Source: Auricularia sp. M13 (taxonomy: Eukaryota; Basidiomycota; Agaricomycetes; Auriculariales; Auriculariaceae). From it: a stretch of DNA of 64,000 nt. The DNA lies in contig JAXOIZ010000013.1 of the NCBI GenBank assembly GCA_037042915.1, positions 1 through 64,000 on the forward strand, given 5' to 3'. Below the pieces are notes generated by a model that had not been told where the DNA came from, made no database searches, and saw only the letters and a program-made list of their open reading frames with translations. Below are positions 33,500 to 44,507 of the stretch, one piece after another; the stretch's first letter is position 1, and the number at the start of each line of letters is the position of its first letter. Position numbers and translations under genes: made by a program.

Positions 33500-35998
33500 A
33501 ACGCGGACACGCGCTCATGCCCAAAGAGCCCGTCATTGTGCATCCGCAAAACACCGCGCACGCGCACTGCAAAACGCCCATGGTCGACGCTGCCATCATA
33601 TCATATCGCCGACCGACGCGACCAGTCTTTCGCGCGTCCGCCTCGAACGATGCCCAGTCCATCGGCGTCTTCTGCAGCACTCGCGCCGGCCTGAATGACC
33701 GCCCCACAAGGCCCACCCGCTGCAACGCTCGCCAACGAGGAGCTCGAGGATCCGCATGCCCACGACACCTTACGCAGACGGGGGCACAGTTCTGGCTCGT
33801 GCATCGCCCGGCGCCGCATGCCGCGCATGCGGAGGGCGAGTGCCTGTCGAACAGCGTCTGGTCGCGAGTCTGGTGCGCATTTTTCGCCTCTTCGACGGTT
33901 TGCTCGCTGACTGACAGCCTCTTTACAGCAAAACGCGCCCGTTGTCATCGACCTCCAGGCCGTAATATCTCGGCGCGAGTGTGAGCGACCGCGATTGCGG
34001 GCGGCGCCGCAGCCAAGCCCCGACTTCCGTGTGCGCTATAACATGCGGCTGGTCAGTGTCGACGGAACGCGCGCCATCGCGTTACTCGCGCAGAACGCGC
34101 AAAGCACCGTCGCTGGACATTGTGCAACCGTCTACGCACGATGGGCGAAGGGAGCTATCCGGTGTGCGGGCCGGTTATGTGCGCCATTTGTTCTAGCTCT
34201 TCGGCGGTTAACTCACGCTCCAATCCGCAGCAGCGAACTCCTGGCGCTCACACAACACCTCGACGCCCTACGCGCCATGCACGACCTCGCGCCGGGCAGA
34301 AGCGTCCCCATCAAGCCCGCTGACGCCGCGTCGAAGGCAACGTGCGATTGCGGCTACTGCCCGTCTTCTGCTGCGCGCGCGACCGGCCATGTTGCTGCGC
34401 GCGCCCGCTGCCCAGCTTCGCGTACGGCGGCGACAGCGCAGAAGGTTTGTGCAGGCGCGGCGCGGCCTGAAGGCTCTTTGTGACCCAGGTGCGCGCGCCG
34501 CGCAAGAGCGCATCTGGCGGCGGACGGTGCCGAGTCGGGTGCGTCGTCTTTTCGCCCTGCCTACCCCGCTGACTTCCATACGCAGCCTGGTACGCGCTCT
34601 TGACGCCGCAAGCACGTCGACGCCCTCGAACCCCGCGCGCGACCTGGAGCGGCTCGACAACCTCGTTGCTAACTGTACCGCCAGCGCCGTGTCCTCTGCG
34701 ACGCGCACGACTGCGCGCCGCCGACCCGCCCATTCCGTAGCACGGAGTACAAGGACGACAGCGCTGCGCAGCCCGGCTTCGTGGACAACGACGACGGCGC
34801 GCGGGGCCGGATCCGTCCAGCGCCGTTCGCGCGTGCGGCGCAAAGCCCGGTCGTCCCACTCTGCGCGATCTTCCACACGCGGTCGGCGCCAGCTGCCCAG
34901 TGCATTGGGCGGCATTGGGTGCGCTATTTTTCCTGCTCATTCAACGATGACTGACGCGTGCAGCAAGCAGCCAGCCTCACGGACGCCCAGGGAGATAGCA
35001 CGCTCGCGCACACTGGCGCGCTCGTTGCCAAGCTCGCGCCGCGGTGCACAAGGCCAAGTCCGACTGCCGCGGCCGCGTCTTCTTCTGCGCGCGCGATTAG
35101 TCAGTGGAGTGTCCGGTGTCGCTAGGCTGTCCTCGCGCGTGCTTTGCTTTGCGCGCCCGACGCCATCCTGCGGCCCACATCTGAAGCGTTTGCGCGGGGC
35201 CTGCGCACGCGACGCGCAGGACACGTACCCAGTCAGGTGCGCCTGTTCCTCTGGTTTCTACGACTGGCGGGCTCGCTGACTCATTTTTTCACAGTAGTAA
35301 CGCGTTGGTCAGTCGTCTTCCGCTAGTGCGCCCAGCAGCGGCTCGTTTACGCGCATGGCGCGCGCGTGGACTTCCCGACTCCCCGCTCTTCACGGGCGCG
35401 ACCACCGCGCACCCGCCACGCGTTCCTGCCGCCCGACGGCGGATACCTTGCCAGGCAACGATGTCGAGCGCCAGCGTTGCCCAGAGTCTACTCTGGTGCG
35501 CTCCATCTCCCCGTCGATCTCCCTACGACCTGGCTCGCCTGCTTTCTGCCACAGGCGGCGCGCGTCCTCGGCGATAGCCCCGAGCCGCTCGCGCCGCTTG
35601 TGGCTGCAGCAGATACTTCGAACGCCGGCGTCTCCGCAGGGCTTGTGCTCTTTGCGCAGCTCGCGGGGCGCATTGTGCGCGAGCTCGCACCCCTACCTGA
35701 CAGTGGCTGTCGGGGCCAGCTGCAGAGCTGCGCACAGGCTCAGATTGCTCAGCGCGAACGGCAGCTGCAGCAATTTGTGCGGCATTTACTGGCGGCTTCG
35801 GGGCCGCGCTTACTACTCGAGCTGGTCGCAGCTCATGACGAGGTTGGGCTGAGAGTAGACGCTCTGATGCCCACCAATTGTCGGATGATACGCTTATTCT
35901 TTCCATTAGCAGACTACTCGCTTTACGAGCCCGTGGCACTTCGAAATGACCTTCCCTTGACTGCACTTCACCTGGGCCCTAACATTGCAACTGCGTAA
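33500..35998 (+). CDS. Unrecognised intron-rich gene B1, right half of duplicated pair
   Basis: Five intron-like intervals are regularly spaced on this strand: 33873-33928, 34179-34230, 34539-34585, 34919-34970 and 35237-35294. Each begins GTGCGC/T, has CTGAC or TTAAC 15-30 nt before the end and finishes CAG. All five have counterparts in copy 2. Exon 2 reads PDFRVRYNMRLVSVDG and ALLAQNAQSTVAGHCATVYA. The last exon reads AARVLGDSPEPLAPLVAAAD, TSNAGVSAGLVLFAQLAGRI and QIAQRERQLQQFVRHLLAAS, ending TAA at 35996. Third-position differences to copy 2 support these frames. Middle exons are R/A-rich and their frame is uncertain. No family recognised. The start is undetermined; A1 and B1 diverge from about 33.5 kb. 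Confidence 0.42.
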
Positions 35999-36139
35999 CT
36001 GCATGACAGAGACAGCGGTACCGGCAACGGATTTGCGTACGTGAGGCGAAGCGGGGACACGACTGTATGGAATGAACTACATATGGAACTGAAATACAGG
36101 AAGAGGAATATAGAAGTTTCAGGAACGCTGCGAGCGCGC

Positions 36140-37480
36140 CTACGCAAGCATTGTCGCTGCCGCCACATGCCCTGCGCCAGATGCACGAGTGCCGCAGGGA
36201 GACAGCGCCGCGTCGCCACCAGCAGAGCCAGCCGCCGCCAACCCGGGGGTACAACGCAGGCCGTCTGGCGCCGCGCAGGTAGTCCTGCAGCGGGCCTCGC
36301 CCCGTAAGCCAAGGGTGCGCATCCCGGTTCAGCTGGAAGTACGCGCGCGGCGGACAAGACCCCCAGGCACCGCGGGAGATCGATGGACCGCAAAAGCAAC
36401 GCCGTAGACTCCTGGACCATAACTGGGCTCGCTCTTCGTCAGCCGAGACGAAGAAGACGGTGGACGACGCACCTGGAATGGTGGCGCTCGCGCGCCGACC
36501 CAACTGAGCGGACGTTGGGCGCAAGTCTGTCGAGTTCGCCCGCGCTTGCCATCACGACCCTGAGCTCGTGCAAGCGCAATGAACGCGGGTCAGAAGGAGG
36601 TCAAACCGTCGGAAGACTTGGACGCGCACAAATGGAACGCAGCGCGTCCTCGACGGCGGTGCAGCCGCGGGCTCTCATCCCTTCCGGATTGGCGGCGAAC
36701 AACTGGTTCGTTGCGTGTGTTCGAGCGTCGGCCATCTGCAGCACGGAGACGGGAGCCGCTGGGACCCGGATATGCATTTGAGCAGCAGTTCGTGCCGCGC
36801 GAGGGTGCCGAGCGAGTCCATCGGCAGTCCGCAGTCCGTTCAGTATATTCGCGGCCTGTGCTTTATGTACTGACAAAGTGCAAAATCGATCAGCATGATT
36901 GTCTTGCGAATGAAACGTTACAGAACGCACCTGATTGACTCGAAAAATCTGCTAGCAAGCCCGGCCTGCGAGCGATAAAATGTCTGGTGCAGGCGTAAGA
37001 TGTACTTTCAAAGCGAAATCTGGGATTGGCGTATACTCACTGAACAATGCAACCGTGTACCGGCAATACAGGCAAAGTACAGGACGAGCGAGGATCGATC
37101 AGGACAGCGTGAAGTTCACGTCGATTTCGATATTCACAGCCATACAGCCAAGTGCAGCGCAAATCAGAGCGGTGTCAGCGCGAATTGCAGGCCGAGACCA
37201 GACATCGAAGATAGCAAGAGCCAGGGAGAGTCGCGTCTATCAACTCCGCTCGCGTGCCTTGCCTTCCGCTCTCATCCATCCACCGCGAGTATCCCGTTCG
37301 AGCTTCGCCTCCGCTTCTCGCTCGACAACTACATTTCTATGGCGACGCTGTACTGGCCGTTTGCGCCGGGATTCGCGCATCCATTCAGCAGCGACAGGCA
37401 GGCGAACTCTCGCTGCTACTCGAGGAACCCGCGCGCGCCGACGACACCTCACGCCCGCATCAAAATGAAGCCTCCGTGAT
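36140..37480 (-). pseudogene. A2, degenerate paralogue of A1
   Basis: Aligns to A1 in order (LSLLNGCANPGANGQY..., then introns 36560-36629 and 36424-36472), but the region matching the helical domain (about 36900-37190) has several in-frame stops. Splice signals (GTGCGC, GTGCGT, CTGAC) remain. Likely non-functional. Confidence 0.4.
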
Positions 37481-37489
37481 CTCTACAAG

Positions 37490-40136
37490 CAGCTACACGA
37501 CGACCGTGCTGTCGATGCGCGATCCAGCGCCAATGAACACGCCACCAGTCATCCTCGACGAGAACCTCGCCGATGCCGCGCGCGAGACCCGTTCGCTAGC
37601 GGGTATCACGGGTTTGAGCGCTGCTGCGCTGCTGTCCGTGTACAGCGGCCCGGTATCAGATTCGCGCGTCGCTCTGCGCAACTATCCACGCACGCGGCGG
37701 GCGCAGCCTACGCCGGTCGTGCGGGTGTCCGTCAGACAGCGTCTGACGGCGAGTTTGGTGGGATTTGCACCCCCTTTCGACAGTTCGCTCGCTGATTGAT
37801 AGCGCCTTTACAGAAATATTCGCCAGCCGCCATCGACCCCCAGCCGCAACATCCGACGGCGCGAGCGCGAGCGCGGCCGTGGCTCCAATTGCGGGCGACG
37901 GCGCAGCCAAGCCCGACTTCCGTGTGCGCTACGACACGCGGCTGGTTACCGTCATCGGGCCGTGAACAGCGCGCTCGTGCGCACCACCGCGGCGCTCGCG
38001 CAGAACGCGCAATGCACCGTGACTGGGCGCTGTGCAACCGTCGACGCACGGTGGGCGCAGGGACCTGTCTGGTGGGCCGAGTTGTGTGCGCCGTTTGTTT
38101 GTACCACTTGCGCGGTTGACTGACGCTCCGATCCGCAGCAGCAGGCTCCCAGAGCCCAGCATCTGCGCCACCAGCACATCGACGCCCGTGCGCACCATGC
38201 ATGACCTCGCGCCAGGCCGCAGCGTCTCTGCCAAGCTCGCTGTTGCCGCGTCCAAGGCAACGTCCGACCGCGGCTATCGCCCGCATTCTGCGGCGCGCGC
38301 GACCGGTCGGACTGCTGCGCGCTCGTTGCCCAGCTTCGCGCAATGTGACGACAGAGCAGAAGAACTCGTGAAACCGCAGCGCGGCCTACGCGCAGGTGCA
38401 CATCGAAGGGCGTCCGGTGCTGACTCAGGTGCGCGTTTTGTTTTTCGCCGTGCCCACCTTGCGCGAGCTTTGCTGACGCAGAGCTCGCAGAGGTAGCGCC
38501 CCGTCGCCCAGGATCGACGCTGCAAGCATGGTCGATGCCTCAGAACACCACGCGCGACTCTGGCGCGGGACCGCGGCCTCGGTGCCAGGCTACCGCCGCC
38601 GCCGCACGTCAAACTATCGCGTCGCGCGCGACTGCCCGCCATCGAGCCGCGCGTTGCGTAGCCCCGCGTACGACAACCAAAAACGCCGCGCTGCCCGGCT
38701 TCGTGGACAACTACAACGGCGCAAGGAGCTCTGGCCGCCTCCGGTCATTCGCGGTGCGTCGCGCCGGTCAAACTGGACCGAGGCCGTGCCGCTGTGCACA
38801 ACCGTCCACGCGGGGTCGGTGACGACTGCCCAGTGCATCGGGAGGCGTTAGGTGCTCTATTTTCCGCGCTCATTCAACGATGACTGATGCGAGCAAGCAG
38901 CATAGTTCATCGACGCCCAGGGAGACAATGCGCCCACACCGGCGCATTTGTTGCCCAGCTCGCGCCGCGGTTTGCGAGGTCCGACTGCCGCGATCGCGTC
39001 TTCTGTGGCGCGCACGGCTAGAGCGTGGGCTGTCGTCGGGTGCTGCGGACCTCGTGCTCGCACGCACGAAGGGCACATGGCGCGGCGCACGACACCATCC
39101 TGCGGCTCAGCACAGTCACATTGCGCGCGCGGCCCGCGCCCAGGACGCGCACACACTCAGGTGCGCTAGTTCCTCTTGTATCTACTACTGGCCGGCTCGC
39201 TGACTGCATTTTTCACAGCGGCGACGCGCTGGTCGTAGGTCTTCCGCCTGTGGCACCAGCTGCGGCTCGTTGACGTGGATGGCGCCCGCGTGGACTCTCC
39301 GTTCTTCACGGGCGCGACCAATACGCACTGGATATCCGTTCCTGCCGCCTGTCCGCGAGTGACTCGGTAGACGATGAACTAGAGCGGCCCGGGGCGCTCG
39401 CGTTGCCCAGAGTCAACTCCGGTTCAACCATATCCGCTCCGTCTCCCCGCCCATCTCGCTACGACCCGGCCCACCTGCTTGATGCCACGGGCGGCGCGCG
39501 CCCTCGGCGATAGCCCCGAGCCGGCAGCCTCGCCTGTGGCTGCAGCAAGTGCTTCGAACGTCGGCGTCGATGCAGGGCTTGTGCTCGCTGTGCGTTTCAG
39601 GGGGAATGAGATGCGCGAGCGAACTCACGGGGGCTATCAAAGTTGTTGCGTGCGCGTGGGCTCATGTTGCTGAGTCCCATGCGAAGGGGAGTCGCACGAG
39701 TTCGGACGCGCTGGCGTTAACGAGCGCGCCCAGTCCTCCCTGCGCCGGGCTCACTGTCGTCGTCGCTCGCTTGACCGTGCGCGTCGCAGCGTGCGCTCTG
39801 CCCGTCAACCGATGCGCTCGTCGCAGGCACCGCCACTCTGACGCGCGGACGGTCAACACACGCAGCACGCGTTTGCTGTAGGCGATGCTCGCGAGCAGGC
39901 TCATGGCCAGCAGCGGCTGCTGTCAATCCGCCGCTCGCAGATGTCCCTACGCTGCGTGGTGTGCCGCATGGCGGGCGCTAGCTGTGGCTGAATATCTGTT
40001 GCGCTGCGCCGACAAAGATTCCTTTGCACACCGTGCGTGTAAACTCCCTTTCACTCTTCGACAGGGCGGCGCTGTTCCTCCCGTTTACTGTCGTTACACG
40101 TTTCAACACTCGAGTCATTTCACAGCGATGGTATAA
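37490..40136 (+). pseudogene. B2, degenerate paralogue of B1
   Basis: Retains five intron-like intervals at 37758-37813, 38086-38138, 38429-38481 (or 38490), 38852-38900 and 39161-39218. Lengths are 56, 53, 53, 49 and 58 against 56, 52, 47, 52 and 58 in B1. Exon text such as PDFRVRYDTRLVTV and AARALGDSPEPAASPVAAAS matches B1, but the former runs into a stop at 37963-37965, and re-phasing is needed to continue (LAQNAQCTVTGRCATVDARW). Likely a pseudogene. Confidence 0.4.
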
Positions 40137-40437
40137 TCATTTGAAAGCAGATCCGAGCGGGTTAATCGGCGTGACAGAGAGCAGGCACTGCAAGAAAGCA
40201 AGAAATCGTTAAACCAAAAGGCCTCACGACATCCATCCACCGCTGGTTGACGTGACCACCATCCGCCTCGGGAGGCGCGAAAAGCGCCTGTGATTCCCGC
40301 GGAATGAGGGCTAAGTCGAGCCCTCGAGCAAGCGACTCTTTTCTGCGTGTCCCCGGGATAGATAAACTGCGCATGAAATTATGAGCGAAAATAGCTGAGT
40401 AACGATGGACACAGAATTCAATACTGCGTACCTGCGA

Positions 40438-40640
40438 TGTGACCGTCCATCGGTGGAAAATACCGTAGCTCGGGAGCGCTCCGGGTGCATCCAGAGCGTC
40501 GAAAGCTCTGAATCAGTGTACCCTTCTCAGGTTCACCCGGAGCGGTCGCCCTTTTCCCGGAGCACTCCGAACCCCTCCTTACCGCTGTTCGGAGCTGCAG
40601 GAGTGCACTTGGAGCATTGCTCGCCTGGCCTACAATTTAC
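40438..40640. repeat. Left terminal/subterminal repeat region of the Plavaka-like element
   Basis: CATCGGT...AAAAT...GCTCGGGAGCG is followed by repeated CTCCGG, CCGGAGC, GGAGCACTCCGAAC and TTCGGAGC motifs. Inverse complement of the region at 48190-48358. Confidence 0.65.
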
Positions 40641-42089
40641 TTTTCGGGTATCCACTTCGAACGCTTCCGAGCTAGCCATGTCACTCCAGACAATGATATG
40701 GAATAAATAATGGTATTATTGACGCCGCAGCGGGATATACAGCCTTCCACACTAGCTAAAGGAACATATCCCGAGCTCATTCAAGCCTGCCTGCAGTCCA
40801 ACGTCGTCCGTCCGCGAGGCCCGAGAATGCTCGCAGCGCGTTGTCCTCCAGCGCGGCCCAAGAAATGTGGAGCCGCTCGAGCGCCGCCAGCGCGGCATCG
40901 TACCGTCCTCTGCGCCTGCCCATCGTGCTCGATCCGCTGTCCGCAGCAGCGCGCTTTGCCGCTCGGCTGGCTGTTGCCGTCTGGTCGCCCGTGGCTGGCT
41001 CGGCTCGCTGTCACCGTCCGGTCGAGCTCGTTGAGTGTTCGTGCGCACCACCGTCTGCCCGACCGTGACGCGCGCGATGTGCTAATGTTCCACCCACAGC
41101 GCGCTTCCCAGCTCGGCTGGTCGTCCTTTTTTCCGAGGGCTTGCCCACTCTGGCGCTTCCCAATCCGTGCATTCAATTGGTCGCTGGTGGCAGCATCAGC
41201 GTCGCAATAGCTGGATATGGGACGCTACATACCCGCTAGTTGCTCGCCCCTGAGCATGGTCCGTAGGGGCAGAACATCGGAAGTGCACGACCGTCGAGCC
41301 TGGCCGCGGATTAGCAGACCGTCACAAACTGTTCGCGCTTCGTACGTACTGGAGTGAGCGTTGCACTGTGCGCGCGAGACCGCACAGCAGGCCTATAGCT
41401 CGATGTGCGACATAAGTCTAAAAGTCGGCATGAGCAGCGTCAGAACTGTACTGATAAAAATGCAATACATACTGATAGTATTCTGGCCAGCATTGTGGAA
41501 GCTGGAATTAGGCTGCTTATCAACTGATACGATGGCCTGAAGATGGGAGCAGAGGGGCTGCCTTGAAGGGCGCAACCACGCTCGACCATCGGGATATCAG
41601 ATATCAGCGATAACAGCTCTATATATATTGTGGAAAATACGCACGAATGGACTCTGATTTGCCTTTGCAATGTTGATGCAATCCCAAGGCGTGGGGATCA
41701 CAGTACCACAACAGAGTCAGCGAACGGGTATGATGATAAAGGAAGAAAATTCTAAGCTCACATAATATGCAGGATGAAGGAGGAGCAAAATTTGTCCTCA
41801 GTACGCATAGTTGTGGTCTTGTAGAGCGCGTTGGTCGTCCGGAAATGCTCCCTGCGTGGGATCGGTGGGTGAGTGCGACGAGCAAGTTCAGTCCAAAGTC
41901 CGACTCAACCACGGCCTGTTCCGTGGGTGAAAACGAACAAATGTGCCTCAAATATTTCAGAGAGCCCCGTTGGTCAGGAAAATATTCACCCAAAGAGTAC
42001 GGGCCATTATGAGCACAAATATGACACTCAATATCCTTGGACAGCTTGGCCCCGCTAAGATTCTGGGCAAGTAATTTGCGTCCGGGCGT

Positions 42090-42254
42090 TTCCGGCGGAG
42101 GCTTGCTTCGTCGACTCGCGAGATTCTTGAGCTAGGGCATACTCAAACTGCTATTGTGATGCAGAGAACTAATGACAGGCTGACTGGAATTACGCAAGGA
42201 ATGATGGTCCCAGGTGCACAGGCGGTGGATTATGACTGGAATATGGACGACTAG
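42090..42254 (+). CDS. Possible last exon of an unrecognised gene
   Basis: Open frame ...ASSTREILELGHTQTAIVMQ, then RTNDRLTGITQGMMVPGAQA, VDYDWNMDD and TAG at 42252-42254. It reads like coding DNA but is under 60 codons, and no upstream exon was identified. It converges with the DUF6532-like gene 200 bp away. Confidence 0.25.
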   Translation, partial: FRRRLASSTREILELGHTQTAIVMQRTNDRLTGITQGMMVPGAQAVDYDWNMDD

Positions 42255-42455
42255 ACATGGGCAGGCATGGTAAATGGAGCAGGGAGCAGAGGTTGATGGA
42301 GCAGGCATGAATCAACGAGTTGAACGGCTGGAATGGAACGACGCTCGCAGTATGCCACGTGATGAAGTGACTTTTGGTGTGTTGAACACCCGGATAATGG
42401 CGCTGTCCGCTGACTACGCTACTACTGTTGAAGAGCAGCGTGCGGGTACGCTATC

Positions 42456-44424
42456 TCAAACAGCAGCGCCATCGTCGTTGCCACCGAACAAATCTTCAAG
42501 ATCCTCGGGGCGCATGTAGCTGGCGCCGTCATCAAGGCTCTTGACCTTCGTGGGTGGTTGGATACCGGCACTCTTGCTGCAGAGTCGTCGTGCTCAATCC
42601 AGGGAATGCTAACACAGGCAAGGCAGAGGCGTACCATGCTTGCTCCCAAATGGCCTTTCGTATGGGTTCCAGGCTGCCAGGCCGCGCCATCTCGACTTGA
42701 TACATTGACTTCAGGTGCAGCGTGTAGATTGGCTCGTACTTCGCCATCGTGAATGGATGCGGATCGTATTTACCGGTCTTCCAGCGCATAAGAACACACT
42801 CAATCTGCACCAGAGTCAGCAATCAAAGCCAATGAGCTGTAGCGCACAACGCACCGCAGTTAATAAGAATGCGAGTAACGCGGGCGGTACCTCGAAAAGA
42901 CCTGTAGGTTGGGTCCCAGGCCGAGAGCGTAGCCTTTCTTGACCTGTTTGGTCAAGAAGGACTTCCGTAGCAAGAGCGGCAGGATGGCACATTGGAAGGC
43001 GCCCTTGCGCTGGTCCAATGTCAAGAGCGGTGTGCAGGTTGCAACTCCGAGCGCACCTTTTTCCACTCTCTGAATGTGAAGTTCTTGTTCTCCAAAAGCT
43101 TCATCACCTTCTCTCCCTTCTCTGCTTCAGTCATGTCAGGGTCCAATAAGCCATACTCGCTCTCGACCAAGGGCTGTGCATCCGACACGATGTGCCCTCG
43201 GAACGACGACTCCGAACTCATGGCCTTAATGTGCGTCAGCCCCGACAAATATTCACAGCTATATGCTTACCAGCCCCTTCATATGCTCCAGATATTTCTT
43301 GTCCGCTTTTGAGCGTTTGCGGCGGCGATGGCGTTTATTTGTCTCCCCGTCTTCATCATCGTCATCGTCGTCACCAACTTGCATGTCAACCTCGCTAATG
43401 AAAATCTTGCGGGCTACGCGACGAGCATCCTTCTCGGCTGGGAAAGCATCCTTTGTGGCCAGGTGAACCGAGTACTTGGTCCGCATTTCTTCTGCAATTT
43501 CTTTGCTCGTCGGCGTCATGTCCTTCAGTGCAGGGACGCTCTTGCCCTTCGCGATGTCCGGGGCTTGATACGGTGTATGAGGTCCATAGCTCTGCTCTTC
43601 ATCTTCGCTGCTAGTGCTGGACTCATCATCAGACGACGAGCTGTCACTGGAGTCCGAATCGGACGATGATGTTGCCGCGCGCTTTGGTCCACCTTTTGCT
43701 GGGCCGCGAAGCGGCACTGACGCAGCAACAACGATCTTTGGACTGTCAGATGGAACACGGCACACTATATCATCACATACTTGTGCTGCGCCCTTTCCTG
43801 TGGCCTTCGTCGGCGCTGTCGGAACTGCTGTTGCCGACTCGGCTACTTTGTTCTTCTTACGCGGTGGCAGCTGTCCGTCGCTGAGCTCTGCATCGGCTGC
43901 AGTTCGGCTTTGCTTGAGGAGGACAGGATCTAGTGGTTTTTGAGCTTGCGTCAACAACTAGAGTGAGATACTGACCGATGGGTATGTCCTTTCCGCTTTC
44001 GTATCCCGCGTCGCTGCCCTGCTCTTCTGTCACGCTTACCTCCTCAGAGTCCGAGGCAGCTGCAACAGGCTTGGACTTTGACTTGCTCTTGCTGGTGCGA
44101 GCTGCTGTGCTGGCATGCCTCTTCTTCGACCCACGTTCCGGTGTCTTGGGTGGCTCCTTGACACCATCGGTGCTCGATTGCTGTTTCTTGGACGCAAGGA
44201 ACTCGCTCTGATTGAGCGATGGCTTCGGCTTCTTGTATTTTGCGCTGCGCTCGTTCTGCAAGGCTGTTAAGCATGGACACCGGCCTTGACGTGTTTGACA
44301 GACCTTGTTTCTGTCGCTGCTTTTTCTCATGCTTCAGCTTGGCCAGCTGCTTCTCCTGCTCCTTGATGGATAGGGTCGTAACAGCGCTGGCCTTGGCAGA
44401 TTTTGCTTTGGCATTTTTGGGCAT
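42456..44424 (-). CDS. DUF6532-like nuclear protein, 7 exons, 544 aa, intact
   Basis: Exons (minus): 44424-44304, 44263-43976, 43929-43271, 43224-43057, 43009-42902, 42804-42635, 42576-42456. All six introns (40, 46, 46, 47, 97, 58 nt) have GT...AG ends, every phase matches, and the total is 1,635 nt. Residues ~1-200 are Lys/Ser-rich with a coiled start (KEQEKQLAKLKHEKKQRQKQ). An acidic Ser/Asp/Glu stretch and a DDDDDDEDGETNKRHRRRKR bipartite-like signal follow. The C-terminal ~180 residues (SFRGHIVSDAQPLVESEYGL ... LLENKNFTFREWKK ... QCAILPLLLRKSFL ... IECVLMRWKTG) resemble DUF6532, a domain of unknown function expanded in Agaricomycetes. It starts 84 bp from the divergent transposase start. 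The domain name is my judgement; the gene structure is well supported. Confidence 0.75.
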
Positions 44425-44507
44425 GGTGTGAGGCAAAGTCGATTTTACTCCGCTAGCGTGCGCCAGATCGGACTTAAGTTCAACGGTTGCCATCTTCTCA
44501 CCCCGCC
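44425..44507. promoter_or_regulatory. 83-bp divergent intergenic region
   Basis: Only 83 bp separate the ATG of the DUF6532-like gene (44424, minus) from the ATG of the transposase (44508, plus). Any promoter must be bidirectional or overlap coding DNA. No TATA box is evident. Confidence 0.4.

Larger units (their letters stand above)
31960..35998. repeat. Copy 1 of a ~4-kb tandem segmental duplication
   Basis: Extended similarity exists between 32.0-36.0 kb and about 36.1-40.1 kb in the same order and orientation. Examples are CGACTCACCTGTACTGTGGC (32428) against CGACGCACCTGGAATGGTGG (36466), GAGTCGCG..TATCAACTCCGCTCG text at 33143 and 37226, GACTTCCGTGTGCGCTA (34021/37915), TCATTCAACGATGACTGA (34938/38870) and TCGGCGATAGCCCCGAGCCG (35569/39506). 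The offset is 3.9-4.1 kb. The left boundary is approximate. GC content is markedly higher than in the preceding 20 kb. Confidence 0.8.
36120..40136. repeat. Copy 2 of the ~4-kb tandem segmental duplication
   Basis: Second copy, diverged from copy 1 and with more stops and indels. Landmark pairs are listed for copy 1. The end is approximate; the sequence becomes unique before the transposon edge at about 40.44 kb. Confidence 0.8.

Noticed and set aside
34268-34915. 215-aa minus-strand ORF under gene B1
   Set aside because: Arg-rich and crosses sequences with clear plus-strand splice signals conserved in copy 2.
40710-41210. 166-aa ORF inside the Plavaka-like element
   Set aside because: Composition-driven, equally open on the other strand, no motif or homologous support.
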